NCBI RefSeq assembly: GCF_026125785.1
Contig: NZ_JAHCKL010000002.1
Span: 248,001 to 312,000 of the forward strand
DNA length: 64,000 nt
Direction: 5' to 3'
Source: Hydrogenophaga sp.
GTDB taxonomy: Bacteria; Pseudomonadota; Gammaproteobacteria; Burkholderiales; Burkholderiaceae_C
Made by a program: the position numbers and the translations under genes. A model generated the notes under the pieces. That model was not told the DNA's origin. It saw nothing but the letters and a program-made list of their open reading frames with translations, and did not search any database. Every line of letters begins with the position of its first letter. Within the stretch, counting starts at the first letter, position 1. Positions 16,890 through 26,302 of the stretch are shown piece by piece.

Positions 16890-18515
16890 CTAGAGGTACC
16901 GGACGCTGGCGGCCAGCGCGCTGGCGCACAGGTCCGGGCCATCGGCAGGCCAATGGTCGGCCAGCCAGCCGTGCTGGAAGACAGCGCTGGCCACCACATC
17001 CAGGGCTGGTGTCTGTGGTGACCTGGGCCGGGCCAGGGCGCTGCCGATCATGCCCGCCAGCACGTCGCCGGTGCCTGCGGTGGCCAAGGCGGCATTGCCG
17101 CTCGGGTTGATGAGGGGTGTCCGCGCCGGTGCGGCCATCACGGTGCCTGAGCCCTTGAGCACGCAGACCACGCCATGCCTGTCGGCCAGCGCTTGCGCTG
17201 CCGAGATGCGGTCGGCCATCACGGCGTTCGTGTCTTGTCCCAACAGCCGCGCAGCCTCCAGTGGATGCGGTGTGATCACAGTGATAGCGCCTCGTCCTGC
17301 CCGGTGACGCAGCAAGGTTTGCAGCACCGTGTCCTGGGCAATGGCATTGAGCGCGTCCGCGTCCAGGACCAGTGAGTGGGCGGTGGACAGCACTCGGGGC
17401 AGGATGGCCGCCACGCTGCTGCCACCACCGCAGCCGCAGACGACGCTTCCCACCGTTTTCGCCAACGCATCCAGCAGGCGTTCCGGTCGCCGGAACATCA
17501 ACTCGGGATTCACCGGGTCCCAGGCGACGTCCGCAGCGGCCTCGTTGGCCTGCAGCAGGCCAACGAAGACCCGGCCCGCACCCGCGTGCAGGGCCGCACG
17601 CGCGGCGAGCACGGCGGCGCCAGTCATGCCGGCGCCATCGACGCCGATCGACTGGCCGCCGAGCACGACCACATCGCCAAAACTGCCTTTGTGGCTGGCG
17701 TGAGGCCGTCCTCGCGCACCTGGTGTCGGGCCCGGCTGGCCACTCAGCCATGCCGTGGCGTCTTCTGATGGTTGTCTCTGCGCCCCGAGATCGTCGAACC
17801 AGACATCACCGGCCGCATCGCGTCCGTTGGCCGTGAACAGGCCAGGCTTGAGGGTGAGCAGGGTCAGGGTGTGGCGTGGCCCAGGCGCAGAGTGCGCGCC
17901 GGCCTGCTCTGCGCCAGGTACGGGGCTGAGCAGGCCGGTGTCGGCGTCCAGACCACTGGGCAGATCCACGCACAGCACGGGGGATGGGCTTCTTCTGAGC
18001 TGGGTCAGCCATTCCCCCAGCCGGCCTTGTGCAGGTCGCGTGGCACCAAGGCCGAGCACGGCGTCGATGGCGAGATCGTGGCTCGCCGGTGGCTGCTCCA
18101 CGAACACCACGCCTGCGTCGCGGGCTTGCGCGAGGGCATGGCGCGCATCGTCGGGGAGGCGGCTTTCGTCGCCCGAGTCGCCCAGCCAGTGGGTCACCAC
18201 GACACGGGGACGCCCGCCATGCGCCAGTGCGGCCAGGTGCAGATGCCTGGCCGCCACCAGCCCGTCGCCGCCGTTGTTGCCTGGACCGCAGGCGACCCAG
18301 ATGATGCGGGCGTGGGGATAGAGGGCGAGCGCCAGCCTTGCGGTGGACTGGCCCGCACGCGCCATCAGCGCATGGGCGGGCGCGCGTGAAAGGGCAACGC
18401 GTTCGAGGCGGCGCGTGGCCTCGGTGTCGAACAAGGCCTCCCGCCGGTCAAGGGCCACTCGCCTTGGGAAGAGCGTGTCAGGCGGTGTGAGGGGAGGAGG
18501 GGCAGCTTGGGTCAC
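16890..18515 (-). CDS. nnr: Bifunctional NAD(P)H-hydrate epimerase/dehydratase
   Basis: Metabolite-repair enzyme (541 aa) that restores damaged NADHX/NADPHX. The N-terminal YjeF_N epimerase domain (about residues 30-240) has ACGPGNNGGDGLVAARHL and VDLPSGLDADTG. The C-terminal YjeF_C dehydratase domain (about 280-541) has HKGSFGDVVVLGGQ, GAALHAGAGRV-like glycine turns, LDADALNAIAQD, TPHPLEAARLLG, and the kinase-like GTGDVLAGMIG near residue 487. The fused order is the usual proteobacterial one. It follows dadA by 41 bp on the same strand and is probably co-transcribed with it. Confidence 0.93.
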   Translation of the reverse strand: MTQAAPPPLTPPDTLFPRRVALDRREALFDTEATRRLERVALSRAPAHALMARAGQSTARLALALYPHARIIWVACGPGNNGGDGLVAARHLHLAALAHGGRPRVVVTHWLGDSGDESRLPDDARHALAQARDAGVVFVEQPPASHDLAIDAVLGLGATRPAQGRLGEWLTQLRRSPSPVLCVDLPSGLDADTGLLSPVPGAEQAGAHSAPGPRHTLTLLTLKPGLFTANGRDAAGDVWFDDLGAQRQPSEDATAWLSGQPGPTPGARGRPHASHKGSFGDVVVLGGQSIGVDGAGMTGAAVLAARAALHAGAGRVFVGLLQANEAAADVAWDPVNPELMFRRPERLLDALAKTVGSVVCGCGGGSSVAAILPRVLSTAHSLVLDADALNAIAQDTVLQTLLRHRAGRGAITVITPHPLEAARLLGQDTNAVMADRISAAQALADRHGVVCVLKGSGTVMAAPARTPLINPSGNAALATAGTGDVLAGMIGSALARPRSPQTPALDVVASAVFQHGWLADHWPADGPDLCASALAASVRYL

Positions 18516-18556
18516 GCCGCGATTTCATCACGTTTGCCGCGCGCCGTGGCCTCGCG

Positions 18557-19834
18557 TCAGAGGCCGAGGCGCTGCGGGGCAAAGCCGCCGAGGTCGATGT
18601 CGGGCTCGCGCCCGCGCAATCGGTCGGCCAGTACCCGCGCATTGCCGCAGGCCATGGCCCAGCCTGCGGTCTCGTGGCCCAGGTTGAGCCACACCCCGGC
18701 CTGCCGCGTGGCGCCCAGCAACGGCAGGCCATCGGGCATGGCGGCTCGCACGGCTTGCCATTCCTGGATGCTGCCCTTGGGACCGCCCAGGCGCATGGCC
18801 CCGGGAAACCAGTCGGCCAGCACCTTGTAGAGCAGGGTCAGGGCCTGCTTGGAGGGCACTGCGGGCGGCTCGCCAAAGTAGTGGCCGCCGGCCACGCGCA
18901 CGCGCTGCCCGAGACGGGAGATGGACACGCCGCTGCGCGCATCCAGCACCGCCGACAAGGGCGCATCCAGGGGTTCGCGCACCGCAGCGCTCAGCGTATG
19001 ACCGTGAACGGTTCGCAGGGGTAGGCGCAGGCCCAGCGGTCGCAGCAGAGGGGGGCAGAGGGCGCCTGCGCACAGAACCACGGCGTCAAACCGCTCGTTG
19101 CGACTCTCTGCTTCCGGTCCCGCAGGGGTGAGCGTGAGCTCGACCCGGCCATCGACTTGCGGCGCGATCGAGCGAACCAGGGTGTCGAACTCGAATCGGG
19201 CGCCCAGGCGCTGCGATTCGCTGCGGATCAGCAGGGCGAATTCCCGGCAGTTGGCCACGGCCTCGCCCTGCAGTTCGACTGCGCCGTGCAGCGTCGTCTC
19301 AGGGTGCAGAGCGGGCTCCAGGGCGCGGGCCTGTTCGGCGCTCAGCACCTTGAACGCGACGTCCGCTTCGCGCAGGGAGTTCAACGCGGCCTGGGCAAGG
19401 TCGGCCTCACGGTCATCGCGCCAGAGGACAAGCATGCCTTCGCTGCGGTCGTGGTCCAGTTCGTATTCCGCGCCGATGTCCTGTCGGCGCTGCTGGCTGT
19501 ACCGCACAGCCCGGTGCACCAGTTGCTGTGCGGGCGTCTGTCGTTCGGTTCGGCCGGCCTGCGACCACTGCCACAGCCAGGGCCATTCGCTGGCTGGCGG
19601 CAGCCGCGGCAGCCGCATGCCGGCTCCCTGAGTCGCCCAGGGCAGGCGCAGGCGGCGCTGATCACCGAGCCAATCAGCGGTCCAGCCGGGCGCGACCAGA
19701 GGGCCTGTGGCGAAGCTGGCGACCTCGGCCACCGTGCTGCGTCGTTCGAACACGACGACTTCGTGGCCGTCGAGGGCCAGCTCGTGGGCGGTGGTGGTCC
19801 CCGCGATGCCCGCACCCACCACGGCGATCCTCAA
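18557..19834 (-). CDS. dadA: D-amino acid dehydrogenase (FAD-dependent)
   Basis: Membrane-associated flavoprotein (425 aa) that oxidises D-amino acids such as D-alanine to 2-oxo acids and feeds electrons to the respiratory chain. The start shows the dinucleotide fold VVGAGIAGTTTAHELALDGHEVVVFER. Family marks are FATGPLVAPGWTADW, the central SEGMLVLWRDDREA segment, AVELQGEAVANCREFA, and the C-terminal GHETAGWAMACGNARVLAD FAD-contact region. TTG at 19832-19834 is chosen: it begins LRIAVVGAG exactly where homologues begin and has GAGG 6 nt upstream; no ATG fits. No alanine racemase gene (dadX) lies beside it, unlike in enterics. nnr follows. Confidence 0.85.
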   Translation of the reverse strand: MRIAVVGAGIAGTTTAHELALDGHEVVVFERRSTVAEVASFATGPLVAPGWTADWLGDQRRLRLPWATQGAGMRLPRLPPASEWPWLWQWSQAGRTERQTPAQQLVHRAVRYSQQRRQDIGAEYELDHDRSEGMLVLWRDDREADLAQAALNSLREADVAFKVLSAEQARALEPALHPETTLHGAVELQGEAVANCREFALLIRSESQRLGARFEFDTLVRSIAPQVDGRVELTLTPAGPEAESRNERFDAVVLCAGALCPPLLRPLGLRLPLRTVHGHTLSAAVREPLDAPLSAVLDARSGVSISRLGQRVRVAGGHYFGEPPAVPSKQALTLLYKVLADWFPGAMRLGGPKGSIQEWQAVRAAMPDGLPLLGATRQAGVWLNLGHETAGWAMACGNARVLADRLRGREPDIDLGGFAPQRLGL

Positions 19835-20211
19835 GGCTGGCCTCGCTGCGCGATGTTTGTACGGGCGATGGGAGCGGGCAGAGGGTCGGGAGAGGGCTCC
19901 GCGGGGGTGTCGGCGTCGGGGCAGGACGGGGCGTGGGGCATGGTGCAGGGCACGATAAGGACAGGCCGCACGCCTGTATGAAGCAGACCGTGCGCGCCGG
20001 ACGGGAGGCGGGGAAGAGGCTGTGGTCAGACTGCTATAATCGACAGGCTTTGCCAATGGCGGTTTCGGACTAAGTCCGTCACACATTGACACAAGCGAAA
20101 TCGCAAACCAGCCCAACCGGGTGTTGCCGGAATTGAGCGAGCCGTCAGCGGCACGCATCGACCCAGGCTATCGGGGCTGGATTTTAGACTCAACCTCTGG
20201 AAAGTTCTCAC
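19835..20211. promoter_or_regulatory. Divergent dadA/rpsB region with rpsB promoter and 171-nt leader
   Basis: This 377-bp stretch holds no convincing gene. Its GC-rich left half (19835-20020) is the dadA upstream region, where no promoter is obvious. An extended -10, TGC-TATAAT (20032-20040), is the best housekeeping promoter signal in the window and should drive rpsB-tsf. The resulting leader is about 165 nt and contains short dyads, for example CGGA-CTAAG-TCCG. Long rpsB leaders are the target of autoregulation by S2 in other bacteria; whether this one folds into that structure was not established. Confidence 0.65.
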
Positions 20212-20964
20212 ATGTCTGTCTCCATGCGCGAAATGCTGGAAGCCGGTGTCCATTTCGGTCACCAAACCCGCTTCTGGAACCCCAAGATGGCTCCGTACAT
20301 CTTCGGTCATCGCAACAAGATCCACATCGTCAACCTCGAAAAGACGCTGCCCCTGTTCGAAGAGGCGCAGAAGTTCGTGCGCCAGCTCTCCGCCAACCGC
20401 GGCACCATCCTGATGGTGGGCACCAAGCGCCAGTCGCGTGACATCGTGGCCCAGGAAGCCCGCCGTGCCGGCGTTCCCTTTGTCGACCAGCGCTGGCTGG
20501 GCGGCATGCTGACCAACTTCAAGACCGTCAAGACCTCCATCAAGCGTCTCAAGGACATGCAGGCCCAGAAGGAAGCCGGCCTGGACAGCATGACCAAGAA
20601 GGAGCAACTGATGTTCGCCCGCGAGATGGAAAAGCTCGAGAAGGACATCGGCGGCATCCAGGAAATGAGCGCGCTGCCCGACGCGATCTTCGTGGTCGAC
20701 GTGGGCTTCCACAAGATCGCGGTGCTCGAAGCCCAGAAGCTGGGTATTCCGCTGGTCGGCGTGGTGGATACCAACCATTCGCCCGTGGGCATCGACTACG
20801 TGATCCCCGGCAACGATGACTCGGCCCGCGCCGTGGCGCTGTACGCCCGTGGCATCGCCGACGCGATCCTCGAAGGCCGCAGCAACGCCGTGAACGACGT
20901 GGTCAAGGCCACTGCCGAGGGTTCCGACGAGTTCGTGGAAGTCAAGGAAGACGCGTCCGCCTGA
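20212..20964 (+). CDS. rpsB: 30S ribosomal protein S2
   Basis: Structural protein of the small ribosomal subunit, needed for S1 binding. The 250-aa sequence has the standard start [25 protein letters not shown], the segment [31 protein letters not shown], and the signature [47 protein letters not shown] (given here only to locate residues about 160-205). A slightly acidic tail ([11 protein letters not shown]) ends the protein. It is the first gene of the rpsB-tsf operon, with a strong promoter upstream and an attenuator-like hairpin just after its stop. Confidence 0.98.
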   Translation: MSVSMREMLEAGVHFGHQTRFWNPKMAPYIFGHRNKIHIVNLEKTLPLFEEAQKFVRQLSANRGTILMVGTKRQSRDIVAQEARRAGVPFVDQRWLGGMLTNFKTVKTSIKRLKDMQAQKEAGLDSMTKKEQLMFAREMEKLEKDIGGIQEMSALPDAIFVVDVGFHKIAVLEAQKLGIPLVGVVDTNHSPVGIDYVIPGNDDSARAVALYARGIADAILEGRSNAVNDVVKATAEGSDEFVEVKEDASA

Positions 20965-20985
20965 GCGTGGCGCGCCCATGAAAGA

Positions 20986-21007
20986 GGGGCTCATGTAGCC
21001 CCTTTTT
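20986..21007 (+). terminator. Attenuator/terminator between rpsB and tsf
   Basis: GGGGCT-CATGT-AGCCCC is a perfect 6-bp stem with a 5-nt loop followed by five T. It lies in the 111-bp rpsB-tsf gap, where partial termination is known in E. coli to set the S2 to EF-Ts ratio. Confidence 0.8.
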
Positions 21008-21075
21008 CACAAGTCTGCAGCATCATTTCAACCCGCGCCGCCGTCTGCCGCGGCGTGGTCAACGGAGAAACCACA

Positions 21076-21963
21076 ATGGCAATTACCGCAAGCATGGTCG
21101 CCGAACTGCGCGCCAAGACCGACGCCCCCATGATGGAGTGCAAGAAGGCCCTGACCGAGGCCGATGGCGACATGGCCAAGGCCGAGGAACTGCTGCGTGT
21201 CAAGCTCGGCACCAAGGCCGGCAAGGCTGCCAGCCGCGTCACCGCCGAAGGCGTGGTGGCCAGCTTCATCGAAGGCAAGACCGGCGCGCTGATCGAAGTC
21301 AACTGCGAAACCGACTTCGTGACCAAGAACGACAGCTTCCTCGCGCTGGCCAACGCCGCAGCCAAACTCGTGGCCCAGGGCAATCCGGCCAGCCTCGAAG
21401 CACTGGGCGCGCTGGCCTACAGCCAGGATGGCTTCGGCCCCACGCTGGAAGACGTGCGCAAGGGGCTGATTGGCAAGATCGGCGAGAACATGAGCTTTCG
21501 CCGCTTCAAGCGCTACAGCGACGGTGGTCAGGTGACCGGCTACCTGCACGGCACCCGCATCGGCGTGCTGGTGGAGTTTGACGGCGAGGAGGTCCCGGCC
21601 AAGGACACCGCGATGCACATCGCGGCCATGAAGCCTGTGGCGCTCACCAGCGCCGATGTGCCCGCCGACCTGATCGAGAAGGAGCGTTCGGTGGCAACCG
21701 CCAAGGCGGCCGAGTCCGGCAAGCCGGCCGACATCGCCGCCAAGATGATCGAGGGTTCGGTACAGAAGTACCTCAAGGAGGTCTCGCTGTTCAACCAGCC
21801 GTTCGTCAAGAACGACAAGCAGACCGTGGAGCAGATGCTCAAGGCCGCCGGAACGACGGTCAAGGGCTTCACTCTTTACGTGGTGGGCGAGGGCATCGAG
21901 AAGAAGGTCGATGACTTTGCCGCGGAGGTGGCCGCACAGGTCGCTGCCGCCAAGGGCGCCTGA
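21076..21963 (+). CDS. tsf: Elongation factor Ts
   Basis: Guanine-nucleotide exchange factor that recycles EF-Tu during translation. The 295-aa protein shows the N-terminal UBA-like signature [31 protein letters not shown], the core motif [15 protein letters not shown] with the TDFV residues that insert into EF-Tu, and the C-terminal core ending in [18 protein letters not shown]. The ATG at 21076 has GGAG 9 nt upstream; a GTG seven codons earlier is not needed. It is co-transcribed with rpsB through the attenuator hairpin. Confidence 0.97.
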   Translation: MAITASMVAELRAKTDAPMMECKKALTEADGDMAKAEELLRVKLGTKAGKAASRVTAEGVVASFIEGKTGALIEVNCETDFVTKNDSFLALANAAAKLVAQGNPASLEALGALAYSQDGFGPTLEDVRKGLIGKIGENMSFRRFKRYSDGGQVTGYLHGTRIGVLVEFDGEEVPAKDTAMHIAAMKPVALTSADVPADLIEKERSVATAKAAESGKPADIAAKMIEGSVQKYLKEVSLFNQPFVKNDKQTVEQMLKAAGTTVKGFTLYVVGEGIEKKVDDFAAEVAAQVAAAKGA

Positions 21964-21983
21964 GTCGCTTCCGCCTCTTCCAG

Positions 21984-22005
21984 CAACGGGCCGCAAGGCC
22001 CGTTG
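21984..22005 (+). terminator. Hairpin after tsf
   Basis: CAACGGGCC-GCAA-GGCCCGTTG is a perfect 9-bp stem closed by a GNRA-type tetraloop, 20 bp after the tsf stop. No T-run follows directly (the next, TTTTT, is about 24 nt further), so it may be a 3'-end stabilising or Rho-related element rather than a classical terminator. Confidence 0.5.
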
Positions 22006-22117
22006 TGCCGTGTGGAGCCTGTTACTTCATTTTTGTTCTTGTCTGGCAGGAGGGCGCATGCTCCTCGCTACACTTGCCGGTTGAGCGTTTTTTCATCGAA
22101 TTCCAGAAAGTAGCCAC

Positions 22118-22828
22118 ATGCCAGCCTACAAGAGGATCCTGCTGAAACTGTCGGGCGAGGCCCTCATGGGGGATGACGCTTTCGGCATCAACCGGGCCAC
22201 CATCGTGCGTATGGTGGAGGAAATCGCCGAGGTGACGCGGCTGGGGGTGCAGGTGGCCATCGTGATTGGCGGCGGCAACATCTTCCGCGGCGTGGCGGGC
22301 GGTTCGGTGGGCATGGACCGTGCCACGGCGGACTACATGGGCATGCTGGCCACGGTGATGAACTCGCTGGCCCTGGCCGACACCATGGAAAAGGCCGGAC
22401 TGGTCGCCCGCGTCATGTCGGCCATTGCCATCGAGCAGGTGGTCGAGCCCTATGTCCGCCCCAAGGCGCTGCAGTATCTGGAAGAGGGCAAGGTGGTGGT
22501 CTTCGCCGCTGGTACCGGCAACCCTTTCTTCACCACCGACACCGCCGCCGCCCTGCGGGGCGCGGAGATTGGCGCGGAGGTGGTGCTCAAGGCCACCAAG
22601 GTCGATGGCGTCTACACCGCAGACCCCAACAAGGACGCGAGCGCCACGCGCTACACCACGATCTCGTTCGACGAGGCCATGAGCAAGAACCTTCAGGTGA
22701 TGGATGCGACCGCGTTTGCGCTGTGCCGCGACCAGAACCTGCCTGTCAAGGTGTTCTCGATCTTCAAGCCCGGCGCGCTGCGCAAGGTGGTGCTCGGAGG
22801 CGATGAGGGCACGCTGGTTCACGTCTGA
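22118..22828 (+). CDS. pyrH: UMP kinase
   Basis: Hexameric bacterial UMP kinase (236 aa) phosphorylating UMP to UDP in pyrimidine synthesis. It belongs to the amino-acid-kinase fold: [20 protein letters not shown] at the start, [37 protein letters not shown] (glycine-rich and UMP-binding loops, about residues 46-85), and [19 protein letters not shown] near residue 155. It opens the pyrH-frr-uppS-cdsA-dxr stretch; the tsf-pyrH gap (154 bp) holds a hairpin but no confident promoter. Confidence 0.97.
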   Translation: MPAYKRILLKLSGEALMGDDAFGINRATIVRMVEEIAEVTRLGVQVAIVIGGGNIFRGVAGGSVGMDRATADYMGMLATVMNSLALADTMEKAGLVARVMSAIAIEQVVEPYVRPKALQYLEEGKVVVFAAGTGNPFFTTDTAAALRGAEIGAEVVLKATKVDGVYTADPNKDASATRYTTISFDEAMSKNLQVMDATAFALCRDQNLPVKVFSIFKPGALRKVVLGGDEGTLVHV

Positions 22829-22875
22829 TGGCGTCGAGCATTCTTTCCTTCCTGACGCATCGAGGAGCATGATTC

Positions 22876-23436
22876 ATGAGCATTGAGGACATCCGCAAGA
22901 CCGCCGAGCACAAGATGCTCCAATCGGTGGAGGCGCTCAAGACCGGTTTGACGAAGGTGCGCACCGGCCGGCCCAATCCGGCGCTGCTGGACGCGGTGCA
23001 TGTGGAGTACTACGGCTCCATGCTGCCCCTGTCCCAGGTGGCCAACCTGTCGCTTCTGGACGCGCGCACCATTGGCGTGGCACCGTGGGAAAAGGGCATG
23101 GGCGCCAAGATCGAAAAGGCGATCCGGGAGTCCGATCTCGGCCTCAATCCCTCGAGCCAGGGAGACCTGATCCGCGTGCCTATGCCGCCGATGACGGAAG
23201 AGCGCCGCAAGGAGTTGACCAAGGTCGTGCGAGGCGATGGCGAGGCGGCCAAGATCGCCATCCGCAACCTGCGCCGTGATGCCAACGAATCGGTCAAGCG
23301 CCTGGTGAAGGACAAGCTGGCTTCCGAGGATGATGACCGCCGTGCGCAGGAGGATATCCAGAAGCTCACCGATCGCATGATCGCGGAGGTGGACCGTCTG
23401 GTCGCCGCGAAGGAGCAGGACATCCTGGCGGTCTGA
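22876..23436 (+). CDS. frr: Ribosome recycling factor
   Basis: Splits post-termination ribosomes together with EF-G. The 186-aa protein has the typical long-helix bundle: [34 protein letters not shown], the domain II strands [31 protein letters not shown], and the C-terminal helix region [32 protein letters not shown]. Length and order after pyrH are the usual bacterial ones, with a 47-bp gap carrying a GAGGAG site before the ATG. Confidence 0.97.
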   Translation: MSIEDIRKTAEHKMLQSVEALKTGLTKVRTGRPNPALLDAVHVEYYGSMLPLSQVANLSLLDARTIGVAPWEKGMGAKIEKAIRESDLGLNPSSQGDLIRVPMPPMTEERRKELTKVVRGDGEAAKIAIRNLRRDANESVKRLVKDKLASEDDDRRAQEDIQKLTDRMIAEVDRLVAAKEQDILAV

Positions 23437-23469
23437 AGCCCAGTGTCCGTTTTCCCATCCATCGCGTCG

Positions 23470-24237
23470 ATGTCGAACCCTTCTCCCGCCCCGCTCGTTG
23501 GCGCAGTGAAGCCCGGCCACATTGCCATCGTGATGGATGGCAATGGCCGATGGGCACAGAAGCGCTGGTTGCCGCGTGTGGCAGGCCACAAACAAGGGGT
23601 GGACGCTTTGCGGCGCATTGTTGAGGCCTGCATCGAGCGCGGCATCCCTGCGCTTTCGGTGTTCGCCTTTTCCTCGGAGAACTGGAACCGTCCCGCCGAC
23701 GAGGTGTCGGGTCTCATGGACCTGTTGGCCATGGCGCTCGGACGCGAAGTGCCCAGCCTCAAGGACAACGGCGTGCGCCTGCATTTCCCGGGCAATCGCA
23801 GTGGCCTGTCTGCGCGCGTGGCCCAGGGTCTGGAGGCGGCAGAGCGAGACACCGCGCACAACACCCGCCTGGTTCTCAACGTCTGTTTCAACTATGGCGG
23901 ACGCTGGGACATCGCACAGGCTGCCCACAGCCTGGCGGCGCGAGGTGAGGCGATCACGGAAGAGAGCCTGTCGAATGCCATGGCGTTGTCGCATGTGCCG
24001 GATCCCGACCTGCTGATCCGCACCGGTGGCGAACTGCGCATCAGCAATTTCCTGCTCTGGCAGTCCGCGTATGCAGAGCTCGTCTTCACCGACTGTCTCT
24101 GGCCGGACTTCGATGGGGCCGCACTCGACCGGGCTCTGGCCGAGTTCGCCGGTCGCCAGCGCCGCTTTGGCCAGACTGCGGAGCAGCGCGCCCAGGCCGA
24201 ATCTTTGGCGGCCCATGCGGGCCAACGGCATGCTTAA
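23470..24237 (+). CDS. uppS: Isoprenyl (undecaprenyl) diphosphate synthase
   Basis: Cis-prenyltransferase making undecaprenyl diphosphate, the lipid carrier for peptidoglycan and O-antigen. The 255-aa protein shows HIAIVMDGNGRWA with the catalytic Asp (about residue 27), RVAGHKQGVDALRRIV, SVFAFSSENWNRP, and the C-terminal DLLIRTGGELRISNFLLWQSAYAEL with the RxG-RxSNFLLWQ substrate-binding residues. GTG at 23443 lies in frame, but the ATG at 23470 is preferred by family length. The stop overlaps cdsA by 8 nt. It uses the isoprenoid precursors made by dxr, ispD and ispF in this same window. Confidence 0.96.
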   Translation: MSNPSPAPLVGAVKPGHIAIVMDGNGRWAQKRWLPRVAGHKQGVDALRRIVEACIERGIPALSVFAFSSENWNRPADEVSGLMDLLAMALGREVPSLKDNGVRLHFPGNRSGLSARVAQGLEAAERDTAHNTRLVLNVCFNYGGRWDIAQAAHSLAARGEAITEESLSNAMALSHVPDPDLLIRTGGELRISNFLLWQSAYAELVFTDCLWPDFDGAALDRALAEFAGRQRRFGQTAEQRAQAESLAAHAGQRHA

Positions 24238-25054
24238 GCAGCGTGTCATCACCGCGGTCCTGCTGCTGGCGGTCCTGCTGCCGGCCCTGTTCTACCCATC
24301 CATCGAACCTTTTGCGGCGTTGACGCTGCTTCTCATTGCCGCCGCCAGTTGGGAATGGGCCCGGCTCAACGGCTGCGGTCCTCGGTTGTCGCTCTCGTTC
24401 GGCGCCGGCATGGCGTTGGCCATGGCGCTTTTCTGGCTGCTGGGCGGGCTTTCGCTGGCGTTGCGTCCGCTGTGGCTGGTGGTCGGTGCGGCCTGGGTGC
24501 TGCTGTCCGTGGCCATGCTGGGGCGTGGCGTCGGCGGCTGGAGTCTCTGGCCTGCCGGTCTACGCCTCTGGGGCGGGCTGTTTCTGATCGCCTGTGCCTG
24601 GCTGGCCCTGGTGCAGGCCAGGCAGGCCGGACTCACGTTCCTTCTGTCGGTGCTCACGCTGGTCTGGATGGCCGACATCGCCGCCTATTTCGGCGGTCGG
24701 GCTCTGGGCCGCCGCAAGCTGGCTCCCACCATCAGCCCGGGCAAGAGCTGGGAAGGCGCGATCAGCGGCCTGGTGGGGGTGGCGCTTCTGGCCGCAGGCT
24801 GGCTGGTGGTCCAGGGCGGCGAGGGCGACAGCCTGTATGCGCGCCTCTGGCAGCTCGGGCCACTGCCCGCAGTGCTGGCCCTGGTGTTCCTGGTGGCGAT
24901 GAGCGTGGTGGGCGATCTGGTCGAGTCGCTCGTCAAGCGAAGCGCGGGGGTCAAGGACTCCAGTGCCTTGCTGCCCGGCCATGGTGGTGTGCTTGACCGG
25001 GTCGACGCGCTGCTGCCCGTGCTTCCCCTGGCCATGATGCTCACGACCCTTTGA
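24230..25054 (+). CDS. cdsA: Phosphatidate cytidylyltransferase
   Basis: Integral inner-membrane enzyme (274 aa) making CDP-diacylglycerol from phosphatidic acid and CTP, the branch point of phospholipid synthesis. At least seven hydrophobic helices are visible. The C-terminal CDP-alcohol signature is intact: [20 protein letters not shown] followed by [15 protein letters not shown] (S-x-x-K-R-x4-K-D and H-G-G-x-x-D-R-x-D residues). The start at 24230 overlaps the uppS stop by 8 nt. The dxr ATG follows 5 nt after its stop. Confidence 0.96.
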   Translation: MLKQRVITAVLLLAVLLPALFYPSIEPFAALTLLLIAAASWEWARLNGCGPRLSLSFGAGMALAMALFWLLGGLSLALRPLWLVVGAAWVLLSVAMLGRGVGGWSLWPAGLRLWGGLFLIACAWLALVQARQAGLTFLLSVLTLVWMADIAAYFGGRALGRRKLAPTISPGKSWEGAISGLVGVALLAAGWLVVQGGEGDSLYARLWQLGPLPAVLALVFLVAMSVVGDLVESLVKRSAGVKDSSALLPGHGGVLDRVDALLPVLPLAMMLTTL

Positions 25055-25059
25055 ACGCC

Positions 25060-26244
25060 ATGACCCGTCCGCAGGCCGTCACCATACTGGGTTCAACCGG
25101 TTCCATCGGCACCAGCACGCTGGATGTGCTGGCACGCCACCCCGATCGTTATGTGGTCCATGCACTGACCGCAGCCACGCAGGTCGACGCGCTGCTGGCG
25201 CAGTGCCGCCGCTTCGCACCCCGCTATGCCGTGATGGCCAGCCCTGCCCATGCGCACGAACTGGCGCAGCGTGTGCGCGAAGAAGGTCTGCTTGTGCAGG
25301 TGCTTTCCGGCGCGCAGGCGCTGTGCGATGTGGCGAGCGCCGCCGAAGTGGACGCCGTGATGGCCGCCATCGTGGGGGCTGCGGGACTCGCGCCCAGCCT
25401 GGCTGCCGCGCGTGCGGGCAAGAAGGTGCTGCTGGCCAACAAGGAAGCGCTGGTGGTGGGGGGCGAACTGTTCATGCAGGCGGTGCGAGAGGGCGGCGCC
25501 ACACTGCTGCCGATCGACAGTGAACACTCCGCAGTGTTCCAGTCTCTGCCAGAAGATCCGGACACCTGGGAGCGCCGTGTCGACAAGATCGTGCTGACCG
25601 CCTCGGGGGGGCCCTTTCGGACCCGCGATCTCGGCACGCTGGAGAAGGTGACGCCTCAGGAAGCCTGTGCGCATCCCAACTGGGTGATGGGCCGCAAGAT
25701 ATCCGTCGACTCCGCCACCATGATGAACAAGGCGCTGGAGGTGATCGAGGCCAGCTACCTGTTTGGTTTGCCGGGTTCGCGCATCGAGGTCGTGATCCAT
25801 CCGCAGAGCGTGATCCATTCGATGGTGCAGTACCGGGACCGTTCGGTGGTGGCGCAACTTGGCACGCCCGATATGCGCGGCCCCATCGCCTACGGTTTGT
25901 CCTGGCCCGAGCGTATCGAGTCCGGTGCGGCTGCGCTCGATTTCACCGCCCTGGGCGCACTCAGCTTCGAAAAACCGGACGATCGGCGTTTCCCTGGCTT
26001 GCGCCTGGCCTGGGAGGCGCTCGAGGGTCCGGCAGGCACGACCGCCGTGCTCAACGCGGCCAACGAGGTGGCGGTGGACGCCTTTCTTGCTGGACACCTG
26101 CGTTTCGACCAGATTCACCGGATCAACGATGCAACTTTGCAGGCGCTGCAACCCTCCAAGCCGCAGCAACTGGCGGACCTGCTGGCCATCGACGCCGAGG
26201 CGCGGGCGCTGGCCCGTGCTCAGGTCGAGCGGCTGAGGGCCTGA
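25060..26244 (+). CDS. dxr: 1-deoxy-D-xylulose 5-phosphate reductoisomerase
   Basis: NADPH-dependent second step of the MEP pathway, giving methylerythritol phosphate, the substrate of IspD. The 394-aa protein has the nucleotide fold [21 protein letters not shown], the metal/substrate site [24 protein letters not shown], and [25 protein letters not shown] with the conserved Lys, Ser and Asn that hold the phosphate. The ATG at 25060 is used; a TTG three codons earlier overlaps the cdsA stop and could also serve. Confidence 0.96.
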   Translation: MTRPQAVTILGSTGSIGTSTLDVLARHPDRYVVHALTAATQVDALLAQCRRFAPRYAVMASPAHAHELAQRVREEGLLVQVLSGAQALCDVASAAEVDAVMAAIVGAAGLAPSLAAARAGKKVLLANKEALVVGGELFMQAVREGGATLLPIDSEHSAVFQSLPEDPDTWERRVDKIVLTASGGPFRTRDLGTLEKVTPQEACAHPNWVMGRKISVDSATMMNKALEVIEASYLFGLPGSRIEVVIHPQSVIHSMVQYRDRSVVAQLGTPDMRGPIAYGLSWPERIESGAAALDFTALGALSFEKPDDRRFPGLRLAWEALEGPAGTTAVLNAANEVAVDAFLAGHLRFDQIHRINDATLQALQPSKPQQLADLLAIDAEARALARAQVERLRA

Positions 26245-26302
26245 AGGCATTCAGGGCGCGGCTGCGGTTTCCTGCGTCTCACCAATCTACCGGCCTCTGA
26301 CC

